The notes beneath the pieces are model-generated. The model saw nothing but the letters and a program-made list of their open reading frames with translations, was not told the DNA's origin and searched no databases. A DNA stretch of 64,000 nt from Nocardia asteroides (GTDB taxonomy: Bacteria; Actinomycetota; Actinomycetes; Mycobacteriales; Mycobacteriaceae): NCBI RefSeq assembly GCF_900637185.1, contig NZ_LR134352.1:2718001-2782000 (forward strand). The letters run 5' to 3'. The position numbers and the translations under genes were made by a program. Every line of letters starts with the position of its first letter. The stretch's first letter is position 1. Of this stretch, positions 51,965-60,029 are shown in pieces.

Positions 51965-53602
51965 ATGGTGGCGCGGGTGCTGACCGGTGTGGCGCTGGTC
52001 CTGGGTATGACGGCGCCGGCCTCGGCCGACCCGCTGACGGTCCCGTTCACCTGGACCCAGGACTACCTCACCGCGCCCGACGGCACCCGCCTGCACGCCG
52101 ACATCCTGCGCCCGGCCGGCCTCCCCGACGACGCGCGCACCCCGGTCCTGCTGACCGCGAGCCCCTATCGCGCGCACCTGGCCTACCTCACCCAGCCACG
52201 TCCCGAAGGCGGCCCGTCGACCGACAACCTGCCGGTCGAGTGGGCGCTGCGCGCCGGATACACCTATGTGATCGTGGACCTGCGCGGTTTCGGCGGCTCC
52301 AACGGCTGCCCCGACTTCGGCGGCCCGGGGGAGCAGTCCGACGTGGTCACCGCGGTCGAGTGGGCGGCGAGCAGACCGTGGTCGACGGGCCGGGTCGGCG
52401 TGGTCGGCACCTCCTACGAGGGCTGGACCGGCATGCTCGCGCTGGCCGCGAAACCGAAGGGCCTGGCCGCCGTGGCCGCGTTCGAACCGGTCGTCGACCC
52501 GTATTCCTACCTGTACATGCAGGGCATCTCGTGGAAGTTCGGCGGTAAACCGCTCACCGAGGACGGCCTGCGTCCCGCCGATCTCGCGGGCCCGGAACAC
52601 CTGGCCATCGCGCACACCCCCGGCCGCTGGGACGACTCACCCGAATATCAGGCCAACGCCGTCCAGATGACGCAGGCCTGCCTCGACGGCTATCTCGCCC
52701 TCACCACCGACCACGACGCCGCCAACCCCGGCTGGCGCGACCGCGACATCGTCGAAGACCTGCGCGGCAACACCACTCCGCTGTTCCTCGGCCAGAGTTT
52801 CCTCGACTCCAACACCCGCGCCGACCGTGTCCTCGACGCCTGGCAGGCGATGGGCCCCGGCGAACATCGCGCCTGGTTCGGTCAGTGGGGTCACTCCGAC
52901 TGCCGCAGCCGATGCGGCACACCGCATTTCACCGACGAACTGGCCGCGTTCCTGGACCGGCACGTGGCAGGTACCGGTGTGGAGGTGCCGGGTCCGCCGG
53001 TCACCGTGGGTCAGTTCGACGGCGGCTGGCGTGGCGAAAACGTCTGGCCCCCGGCCGATTCCCAGCGCGTGCCGGTCGACCTGCGCACCGGCACCTTCAC
53101 CGATCGCGGCCTGCTGCCCGGCCCCGACCGTGAGATCTGGTCCGTCTCGGCGCCGGTGACCGCGCCCCTGCATCTGGCAGGCCGTTCCACGGCGACCCTG
53201 TCCCTGTCCGGACCGCCGGAAGCCACCGTGGCGCTCGAGCTCTACGACATCGCGCCCGACGGTCGCGCCACCGTCCTGTCGCGTGGCATCGCGCCGGTCC
53301 GCCCGCAGGCCGAGATCCGCCTGCTCTGGCAGGACGCGCGCCTGGCCACCGGGCACCGCCTGGGCATCCGCATCACCGATGTCGTCGACGACGTGTGGTC
53401 GCACGCCCCGGCCAACGCCGCCGTCACCGTGCGCGCGGCGCGCCTCGAACTCCCGCTGCTCACCACGGCCAGGGACACGAATCTGCCCGGCGGCGTACCG
53501 ATCTGGCACGCGCGGTGGCGCACCGAGGAAACCGTCCAGCTCGACCACGGATTGCTCGACGATCCGGCGCGCGCGGTCGAGCTGCGCAATCCGGTCGGCT
53601 GA
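51965..53602 (+). CDS. Secreted CocE/NonD family hydrolase
   Basis: A 545-residue exported serine hydrolase of the X-Pro dipeptidyl-peptidase / cocaine-esterase-like group. A signal peptide (ending APASA) precedes the alpha/beta hydrolase with ASPYRAHLAY, VDLRGFGGSNG, the nucleophile elbow GTSYEGWTG and a late histidine in QWGHSDCR. A C-terminal jelly-roll domain (from about residue 385) contains LSGPPEATVALELYDI. The substrate could be an ester or amide. The ATG at 51965 gives a clean signal peptide; a GTG at 51950 is also in frame. Probably cotranscribed with the thioesterase. Confidence 0.9.
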   Translation: MVARVLTGVALVLGMTAPASADPLTVPFTWTQDYLTAPDGTRLHADILRPAGLPDDARTPVLLTASPYRAHLAYLTQPRPEGGPSTDNLPVEWALRAGYTYVIVDLRGFGGSNGCPDFGGPGEQSDVVTAVEWAASRPWSTGRVGVVGTSYEGWTGMLALAAKPKGLAAVAAFEPVVDPYSYLYMQGISWKFGGKPLTEDGLRPADLAGPEHLAIAHTPGRWDDSPEYQANAVQMTQACLDGYLALTTDHDAANPGWRDRDIVEDLRGNTTPLFLGQSFLDSNTRADRVLDAWQAMGPGEHRAWFGQWGHSDCRSRCGTPHFTDELAAFLDRHVAGTGVEVPGPPVTVGQFDGGWRGENVWPPADSQRVPVDLRTGTFTDRGLLPGPDREIWSVSAPVTAPLHLAGRSTATLSLSGPPEATVALELYDIAPDGRATVLSRGIAPVRPQAEIRLLWQDARLATGHRLGIRITDVVDDVWSHAPANAAVTVRAARLELPLLTTARDTNLPGGVPIWHARWRTEETVQLDHGLLDDPARAVELRNPVG

Positions 53603-53605
53603 CCC

Positions 53606-54565
53606 TCAGCGACGCAGCAGCGCCGCGGCCTGCCCGCACATCCGCTCGACGATCGCCGCGGCGGGCTCGATGTGTCTGATCAGGCCCACCCCTTGGCCCG
53701 CGTCGACCGGCGCGATGGTCACATCGTCGTCGGCCATGGCCGCGCGCAGCCGGTCGGGGCCGGGCCGCGATTCGTCGAGCTCGGGTCGCGACCACGGATC
53801 GGTGAAATCGTTGCGCAGCACCCGCGCCGGGTAGATCGGCGGCCACGGCAGGTCGAGGACTTCGTCGAACGACGTGGTCAGCACGGTGTGTGTGGAGTCG
53901 GCGGCGAGCATCGCCCGGCGCGCGTTCTCCGGCAGCAACGATTCCTCCGCCGCGGCCAGGGAGGTCCCCAGCCAGGCTCCGGACGCGCCGGCCGCCAGCA
54001 CCGCGGCCAGTGTGCGTCCCGACCCGATACCACCCGCCGCCAGCACCGGCACGTTCGCGATGTCGAGCACCGCGTCGAGCAGCGGCAGCAGTGCGAGCCG
54101 GTCCGCGCCGTGCCCACCGCCTTCGCTACCCCGGGCCACGATCACATCGATGCCCGCGTCCTGCGCCCGATGCGCACCCGGCACGTCGTACACCTGGGTG
54201 ACCGCGAGAATCCCGGCCTCCCGCACCAGTGGCACCCAGGAGAAATCGGTGCCGAAACTGATCGACAGCAGCCGCGGCCGGGCCGCGATCGCCGTTTCGA
54301 GCAGCCCCGCCTCGCGCTGTCGCACCCAGTCGACGAGGCCGATCCCCGGCACCGTGCCGTCGGCGGCGGCCAGTTCGCGCTCCAGCGCGGCCACCGAGCC
54401 GGCACTGCCCATCCCGATCATGCCCAGCCCGCCCGCCGCGGTCACCGCCGCCGCGAGCCGGCCACCGGCGGCGCCGCCCATCGGCGCGTTCACCACCGGG
54501 ACGCGCAGACCGAGCGAACGTGACCAGGGCGTCGCCAGGATGTCGAGCTCCGGGGTGGTGGTCAT
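53606..54565 (-). CDS. Nitronate monooxygenase / FMN-dependent oxidoreductase
   Basis: A 319-residue TIM-barrel flavoprotein of the nitronate monooxygenase (2-nitropropane dioxygenase) family, which oxidises propionate 3-nitronate or related compounds. Motifs are VVNAPMGGAAGGRLAAAVT, GLGMIGMGS, ARGSEGGGHG (FMN phosphate and active-site histidine region) and VLAAGGIGSGRTLAAVLAAG. Homologues are often misannotated as enoyl reductases. The stop is 3 bp from the convergent hydrolase stop. The substrate remains open. Confidence 0.92.
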   Translation of the reverse strand: MTTTPELDILATPWSRSLGLRVPVVNAPMGGAAGGRLAAAVTAAGGLGMIGMGSAGSVAALERELAAADGTVPGIGLVDWVRQREAGLLETAIAARPRLLSISFGTDFSWVPLVREAGILAVTQVYDVPGAHRAQDAGIDVIVARGSEGGGHGADRLALLPLLDAVLDIANVPVLAAGGIGSGRTLAAVLAAGASGAWLGTSLAAAEESLLPENARRAMLAADSTHTVLTTSFDEVLDLPWPPIYPARVLRNDFTDPWSRPELDESRPGPDRLRAAMADDDVTIAPVDAGQGVGLIRHIEPAAAIVERMCGQAAALLRR

Positions 54566-54686
54566 GGGCGCGGCACCTCTCGTCGTGGCTGGGGCTCATC
54601 CATCATGCCAAGTCGGTCCGGCTCCCGTCGTGCCCTCGCTCGCGTATGTTCGTCAGCAGTGTCGCGACGACGAACCGGGGGTTCGG

Positions 54687-54986
54687 ATGACGATCAGGGA
54701 CAAGGTCGAACAGCTGGTCACCGAGCCACCCGTGGTGTTCGGCGAGCCGGTGGAGACCGCCGACGGCGCCACGGTGATCACCGTCGCGCGCGGTGGCGGA
54801 TTCGGCAGGCCACCGCGCCCGGTCGGGGTGTTCGTGATCCACGCGGGTCGCGCGCACTGGACCCCGGCGATGGACAGCAACCGCATCGCGCAACTGGGGG
54901 AATGGATAGGGTTGCTCACCGGTGTGATCGCGGCGCTGGCGCTGCTGCGCCGCCCGCCGTGGCCGGATCTGCGCTGGCACCACTGA
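54687..54986 (+). CDS. GerW/YtfJ family protein
   Basis: A 99-residue member of the GerW (YtfJ) family. The characteristic stretch VFGEPVETADGATVITVAR followed by GGGFG matches this group, which is linked to spore germination in Bacillus but is widespread in non-sporulating actinomycetes, function unknown. A hydrophobic segment near the C-terminus (about 70-89) could be a membrane anchor. The ATG at 54687 fits. Its last 71 bp overlap the 3' end of the convergent TetR gene, an unusually long overlap. Confidence 0.8.
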   Translation: MTIRDKVEQLVTEPPVVFGEPVETADGATVITVARGGGFGRPPRPVGVFVIHAGRAHWTPAMDSNRIAQLGEWIGLLTGVIAALALLRRPPWPDLRWHH

Positions 54987-55500
54987 TTCCGTGCAGTGCC
55001 AGCGCCTCGAACCGCCGCCAGGCCTTCTCGGGCGGGGTCGGGGATGCTCGGTCGATCACGGTGCCGAGGCTGCCCAGCAGCGCCCATGACAGGAACGGCA
55101 CCGCCTCGGCGGACTGATCGGGAAGCAGTTCACCGACTAGGTCGGTGACCGCCTGCCGATAGCTGTGCAGCACCGTCGTCGACGCTTTCGGCCCGATCAG
55201 CGGCAGATACACCTCCGGGTAGCGCGCGGCGAGCTGGAACATCACCCGCAGCGGCGCGAGCGGTGATCCCGGCGCGGCGGTCCGGGTGATCTCGCTGCGG
55301 AGGAAATCGGTGCAGCTCACCAGGAGCAGGTCGTCCTTGTCGCGATAGTGCGCGTAGAAGGTGGACCGCCCGACATCGGCCCGCTCGATGACATCGCTGA
55401 CGGTCACCCGGTCGTAGCCGCGCTCGATCATCAGCTCGATGAGGGCGCGGTGCAGGTTGTCCCTGGTCCGGCGGACCCGGCGATCGGTGTGCTCGGCCAT
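54916..55500 (-). CDS. TetR family transcriptional regulator
   Basis: A 194-residue TetR regulator. The helix-turn-helix is at about 10-58, with VTVSDVIERADVGRSTFYAHYRDKDDLL, matching TetR members with a TetR_C_33-like ligand domain. The ATG at 55500 is used because the longer frame runs over the operator region. The divergent methyltransferase gene starts 101 bp away and a perfect inverted repeat lies between. It overlaps the GerW-like gene at the 3' end. Ligand unknown. Confidence 0.9.
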   Translation of the reverse strand: MAEHTDRRVRRTRDNLHRALIELMIERGYDRVTVSDVIERADVGRSTFYAHYRDKDDLLLVSCTDFLRSEITRTAAPGSPLAPLRVMFQLAARYPEVYLPLIGPKASTTVLHSYRQAVTDLVGELLPDQSAEAVPFLSWALLGSLGTVIDRASPTPPEKAWRRFEALALHGISGASADPATAGGAAAPAPRSHR

Positions 55501-55529
55501 CGTTCCTCCACGGGACGGATTCCCCCGAT

Positions 55530-55547
55530 CTGTCCGGAAACGGACAG
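55530..55547. promoter_or_regulatory. Probable TetR operator
   Basis: Perfect inverted repeat CTGTCCG-GAAA-CGGACAG in the divergent promoter between this TetR gene and the methyltransferase gene. TetR members of this type often recognise such CTGTCCG or similar arms. Assignment rests on symmetry and position. Confidence 0.72.
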
Positions 55548-55601
55548 TTCCGGCGATTCTGGTCCTGGTCGGGGGCGTTGTCGGCGTCCGACCATGGACC
55601 C

Positions 55602-56258
55602 ATGTCAAGGAATCAGCTTCTCACTCCCATGTTCGTCGACGACGGCGACACCGGCCTCGTCATGACCGGGCTGCGCCGCTACAACCTGTTCACCGCGGTG
55701 TTCTTCCTCGGCAGGCAGCGCACACTGCTCGCCGAATTCGTGGCGCGCGCCGGGATCACGCCGGGCCGTCGCACGCTCGATATCGGGTGTGGTCCGGGCA
55801 AACTCGTCCGCGCTTCGGGCGACGCGGCCGGTCCGTCGGGACTCGCCACCGGCGTCGACCCGTCCGAGGTGGCCGTCGCCGACAACCGCCGCCGTGATCG
55901 CGCGGGCCGGTACCGCTACGAGCGGGGTCCAGCCCAGGAACTCCCGTTCGGCGATGCCGAATTCGACGTTGTCACCTGCACTTTCGTCATGCACCACATC
56001 CCGGAGCGGCATCGCTCCGCCGCGCTCGCCGAGATGGCGAGGGTGCTGCGTCCCGGCGGCACGCTGCTGCTGGCCGATGCCTCGCCCAGCCCGCGGATGC
56101 GGCGGGTTTTCGCCCGCTTCCAGGACGGTGACCCGTTCGCCGCCGTCGACATCCGGCGCTATCGCGATCAGCTCGAGGCACTCGGCTTCACCGACCCGGT
56201 CTACACCCAGAGCCGGTATCAGACCGGCATCCTCACGGCGGTGAAGCCGGCCACCTGA
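55602..56258 (+). CDS. Class I SAM-dependent methyltransferase
   Basis: A 218-residue methyltransferase of the UbiE/Coq5 or type 11 group. SAM-binding motif I is LDIGCGPGKLV, motif II VDPSEVAV, and motif IV in VVTCTFVMHHIPE; RVLRPGGTLLLADAS follows. The substrate is unknown and probably small. It is divergent from, and likely repressed by, the adjacent TetR; such pairs often handle a toxic or signalling molecule. ATG 55602 is the best start. An HD-domain gene follows 71 bp later. Confidence 0.9.
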   Translation: MSRNQLLTPMFVDDGDTGLVMTGLRRYNLFTAVFFLGRQRTLLAEFVARAGITPGRRTLDIGCGPGKLVRASGDAAGPSGLATGVDPSEVAVADNRRRDRAGRYRYERGPAQELPFGDAEFDVVTCTFVMHHIPERHRSAALAEMARVLRPGGTLLLADASPSPRMRRVFARFQDGDPFAAVDIRRYRDQLEALGFTDPVYTQSRYQTGILTAVKPAT

Positions 56259-56329
56259 TCGGACCGCACCTGTCGGTGCCCTCGGCTAGGGTCGAGCTCG
56301 ACACGATCAGTCGAGCACGGGGGTGCGGC

Positions 56330-56971
56330 ATGGCCATCGATCAGCGGGAATCCGAAGCCCGGGAGTTCGCGCTCGCCGCGCACGGCGACCAGCGCTACGG
56401 CGACCATCCCTACAGTTACCATCTCGCCGCGGTACGCCGGGTCCTCGACGACTTCGGCTACGACGGCGAGCTGGGGACCGCCGCCTGGCTGCACGACGTC
56501 GTCGAGGACACCCCGATCACCGCCGACGAGGTCGAATCCCGTTTCGGCCGTGCGGTTCTCGACCTCGTGTGGGCGGTGACCGGCGTCGGCCCCGACCGCA
56601 AGGCCCGCAATCTCGACGCCTACACCAAGATCGCCGCCCATCCGCCCGCCGTCATCCTGAAACTGGCCGACCGCACCGCCAATGCCGAGGCCAGCCCCTC
56701 CGGCAGCAGCTGGATGGGCATGTACCGCACCGAACACCCGACGTTCAAGTCCCACCTCGGTGCGCTTCTGGAAGGCGATCCGACCGTCGCCCGCATGTGG
56801 GAACGGCTCGAGCGTGCTCTCGACCTGTCGGTGGCGCCGCCGACAGATCACTGGGTCGAGATCGACCGCCTCGTCGCGGCGGGAGACCACACACAGGCGA
56901 TCGCCGCGGTCCAGGCCGCCTTCGAGTGCAGTCCCGGCGAGGCGGAACTGATTCTCGCCGAACGCTCTTGA
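56330..56971 (+). CDS. HD-domain (p)ppGpp hydrolase-like protein (MESH1/SAH type)
   Basis: A 213-residue protein whose first 150 residues form a SpoT/MESH1-type HD domain. Motifs are HPYSYHLAAVRRVL, the metal-binding pair HD in AWLHDVVEDT, and KLADRTANAE. No synthetase or TGS domain follows, so it resembles a small alarmone hydrolase, although related HD enzymes hydrolyse other nucleotides. The C-terminal 45 residues are extra. The ATG at 56330 is the natural start. It stands between the methyltransferase and a 152-bp non-coding stretch. Confidence 0.82.
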   Translation: MAIDQRESEAREFALAAHGDQRYGDHPYSYHLAAVRRVLDDFGYDGELGTAAWLHDVVEDTPITADEVESRFGRAVLDLVWAVTGVGPDRKARNLDAYTKIAAHPPAVILKLADRTANAEASPSGSSWMGMYRTEHPTFKSHLGALLEGDPTVARMWERLERALDLSVAPPTDHWVEIDRLVAAGDHTQAIAAVQAAFECSPGEAELILAERS

Positions 56972-57123
56972 TGCTGCGGACTCGGCCCCGCGGCCTGGCG
57001 TGGTGGCATCGTCGTCACGCAGTGCCTTTCGCTCGACGGGAACATGCTCCTCGCTGACCTACGACGTTGGTCTCTAATACCTGGACCGCCTACAGCGGGT
57101 ACCCACCCCGCCCCGTCGCGCGG

Positions 57124-57900
57124 TCAGCTGCCGAAGCCGGGGTAGTTCTGGACCGCCTGTTCGCCGGGAACGACGCGGGCCGCGTCCAACGCGCGCAGCT
57201 CAGCGGCGACCGCGGCCGCCAAGACCTCGTCGAGCTGGTCGCGCCCGGACGTGCCACCACCGCCCGGTCCGCCGTCATCGGTGACGATGCGGCGGGCCGA
57301 CAGGTGCACCGCATCGACGCCGATCCGATGTAGGGCCGCGATGTCGTCCACGGTGACGCCGCCGCCGGCCATGATCTGGATGCGACCTGCCGCGTGTCGG
57401 ACCAGGGCGGCCAGCTCGTCCATGCCGTCGGCGCACCGCCGTGCGCCGCCCGAGGTGAGGACCCGGGTGATCCCGTGCGAGATCAGTTCGTCCAAAGCCG
57501 CTGCCCGATCATCGATGCGATCGATGGCCCGATGAAAGGTGAGTTCGATGTCGTCGACCGGAACTCCGTCGAGCACGCGCCCCAGCACCTCGGTGTCGAC
57601 CTGCCCATCCGGGGTCAGCGCGCCGAGTACGAGGCCGGCAGCCCCGGCCGCGACAGCAGCCATAGCGTCGGCGTTCAGCACCGCGACCTCGTCCGCGTCG
57701 TACACGAAACCGCCTGCCCGGCAGCGGATCAGCACGTGCACCGGAATCCCGGTGGCCACCACCGCGGACAGAGTCCCGATGCTCGGGGTCAGTCCACCGG
57801 TGCCGCCCAGCGCCGCACACAGCTCCACCCGGTCCGCGCCGACCCGGCGGGCGGCCAGCGCACCCGCCACATCCTGCACCGCGAACTCGAGCGCGGTCAT
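57124..57900 (-). CDS. cutC: CutC family protein
   Basis: A 258-residue TIM-barrel of the CutC family, named for copper homeostasis but of uncertain biochemical role. Motifs are GADRVELCAALGGTGGLTPS, VLIRCRAGGF (here CRAGGF replaces the usual RPRGGDF), VLGALTPDG, ELTFHRAID and VLTSGGA, with MAGGGVTVDD for phosphate binding. The start is 1 bp from the nagB stop, so it is the last gene of the aminosugar operon. That context points to carbohydrate-linked metabolism rather than copper; a sugar-phosphate substrate is inference. Confidence 0.9.
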   Translation of the reverse strand: MTALEFAVQDVAGALAARRVGADRVELCAALGGTGGLTPSIGTLSAVVATGIPVHVLIRCRAGGFVYDADEVAVLNADAMAAVAAGAAGLVLGALTPDGQVDTEVLGRVLDGVPVDDIELTFHRAIDRIDDRAAALDELISHGITRVLTSGGARRCADGMDELAALVRHAAGRIQIMAGGGVTVDDIAALHRIGVDAVHLSARRIVTDDGGPGGGGTSGRDQLDEVLAAAVAAELRALDAARVVPGEQAVQNYPGFGS

Positions 57901-57901
57901 C

Positions 57902-58681
57902 TCAGAACGACTGCCAGGCAGGCTTGTTCGCCAGTGCGTACTTGTAATAGTCGGCCAGCTTCAGCTTGCTCGCCGCCGCCTCGTCGCTCACCACGGTGAC
58001 GTGCCGATGCCACTGCATGACCGAGGCGGGGCAGAACGCCGAGAGCGGTCCCTCCGCCGCCGCGGCGATGGCATCGGCCTTGCCCGCCCCCAGCGCGATC
58101 ATCACCAGGTGCCCGGCTTCGCCGATGGTGCCGAGCCCCTGGGTCAACACGTGATGCGGCACATCGTCCGGGCCGTCGAAGAAACGGGCATTGTCCTTGC
58201 GGGTCTGCTCGGTCAGCGTCTTCACCCTGGTCCGCGAGGTGAGCGCCGAGCCCGGCTCGTTGAATCCGATGTGGCCGTCGGTGCCGATCCCGAGCAGTTG
58301 CACGTCGACCCCACCCGCCGCGGCGATGGCGGCGTCGTAGCGCCTGCCCTCGCCGCCGATGTCACCCGCCTCGCCGTTCGGGCTCAGCACCCGCGCCGGA
58401 TCGAGGTTCACGTGGTCGACGAATTCGGCGCGGATCACCGAGAAGTACGACTGCGGATGCTCTTTCGGCAACCCCACATACTCGTCGAGCAGGAACGCGC
58501 TCGCCGTCGAGAAGTCGATCTCCCCGGCTCGGCAGCGACGCGCCAGTTCCTGGTAGCTGCCCAGCGGCGACGACCCGGTGGCGAGCCCCAGGATCGCGTT
58601 GCCGCGCGCCACATAGCCGCCGACGATATCGGCGACGGTGGTGGCCACCTCGTGTTCGTCCGCCCGGATCACGATTTCCAT
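57902..58681 (-). CDS. nagB: Glucosamine-6-phosphate deaminase
   Basis: Converts glucosamine-6-phosphate to fructose-6-phosphate and ammonia, the last step of GlcNAc use. The 259-residue length is standard. Motifs are LGLATGSSPLGSYQEL, the substrate-binding FLLDEYVGLPKEHPQSYFS, and LLGIGTDGHIGFNEPGSAL with the catalytic aspartate and histidine. The ATG at 58681 overlaps the nagA stop (ATGA), so translation is coupled. The ammonia it releases links this locus to the GlnA genes. Confidence 0.97.
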   Translation of the reverse strand: MEIVIRADEHEVATTVADIVGGYVARGNAILGLATGSSPLGSYQELARRCRAGEIDFSTASAFLLDEYVGLPKEHPQSYFSVIRAEFVDHVNLDPARVLSPNGEAGDIGGEGRRYDAAIAAAGGVDVQLLGIGTDGHIGFNEPGSALTSRTRVKTLTEQTRKDNARFFDGPDDVPHHVLTQGLGTIGEAGHLVMIALGAGKADAIAAAAEGPLSAFCPASVMQWHRHVTVVSDEAAASKLKLADYYKYALANKPAWQSF

Positions 58682-59857
58682 CAGGTTCCTTCCGTTCCGG
58701 CGACGAGCACCCGCCGCGGCTGCAATGACTGGTCGGTGACGAGCAGGTCGGCCCGCGCCCCGACGGACAGCGTGCCGCGATCGGCGAGCCCGAGCACCCG
58801 GGCCGGCGTGCGGGTCGCGGCGGTGACGGCGTCGACGAGCGGAACCTTCGCGTCCCGCACTGTCCGGCCGCACCACATCGAGCAGGCGAGCGGTGCCGCC
58901 CGCGATCGCGCCCGGTACACCGTCGGTGGTGGCGAGCCGGGCGACACCCTCGCGCACCCGCACGTCCAGCGCGCCGAGCTGATAGTCACCGTCGCCCAGC
59001 CCGGCGGCCGCCATCGCGTCCGACACCAACGCGACCTGGTCCGGCCCGACCGTGTCGAACACCATCGCGACGGTCTCGGGCGCCAGATGCACACCGTCCG
59101 CGATCAATTCGACCACCATGTCCCCGCGTCCGGCGGCCGCGAGGCACGCGGCGACCGGCCCGGGGGAGCGGTGATGCAGCCCCGGCATCCCGTTGAACAG
59201 ATGCGTCGCGGTGATCGGCCCGCCGATCGCGTCGGCGATGCGCGCAGCCGTGGTCGCCGCGTCGGCATCGGTGTGCCCGAGACTCGGCACAACCCCGTGC
59301 CGGCGCATGGCAGCGAGCAGTTCCGCGAAGTGCGCGGTCTCGGGCGCCAATGTCATCGACCGCACCGTGCCGCGTGCGGCTGCACAGATCCGCTCGAACA
59401 ACGCGGGATCGCCCGGGATGATCGCTGCCGGATCCTGCGCACCACACCGCGTCGCATTGAGGAAAGGCCCCTCGAGATGGATTCCGAGCAACTGCCCGTC
59501 GGCCACGAGATCGGCGAGGATTCCCGCCTGCCGGATCAGCACGTCCGGCCGCGCCGACACCAAACTCCCGAGCAACCCGGTACTGCCCTGCCCCCGATGC
59601 TCGGCGGCCGCCACTCGACCCCCACCGGCATCGGCATTGGGAAATCCGAACCCGCCCCCACCATGGCAGTGCAGGTCGATCAGCCCCGGCACCACCAGAT
59701 CATCACCAGGGATCGGAAGCTCTTCAGCGGCAGGATATTCGGAGGCTCCTCCCACCCACGTAATGACCCCATCCGCGTATTCGATTACCCCGTCCGCGAT
59801 TTCGCCGCTGTCCGCCCCGACCAGTCGCCCCCGCACTACGCCGGCAGCGCTCACCAC
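58681..59857 (-). pseudogene. nagA: N-acetylglucosamine-6-phosphate deacetylase, frameshifted
   Basis: Removes acetate from GlcNAc-6-phosphate. The amidohydrolase motifs are intact in the first frame: VPGLIDLHCHGGGG (metal), LGIHLEGPFLN, SLGHTDA, THLFNGMPGLHHR and LVSDAMAAAG. After ARLLDVV near 58870 the frame must shift by one base. The second frame then continues normally (TVRDAKVPLVDAV, PARVLGLADRGTL) to the stop at 58681. Without the shift the frame runs straight into nagB. It is either a sequencing error in a CCGG run or a real lesion. The start is uncertain (59857 has GGAG upstream; 59884 is the longest). Confidence 0.85.
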
Positions 59858-60029
59858 TGCTTCCACTCCGCTGGATGGAGGCACCGGCTCGAGTCGAACA
59901 GGTCGACGAATCGCGCAGGCGCACGGTGTACCGCGTGATCGACAGCATCGTCGGTGTCAGAGGCCGAACTTGCCATCACCCGGCCGGCGGCCACCGACCG
60001 CACCCGACCTACCCGGACTCTTCTCCGAT

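Noticed and set aside
57902-59884. A single 660-residue frame that looks like a NagA-NagB fusion
   Set aside because: The joining segment is an Arg-rich out-of-frame stretch, while the true NagA C-terminus continues in the neighbouring frame and stops over the nagB ATG. It is a frameshift, not a fusion.
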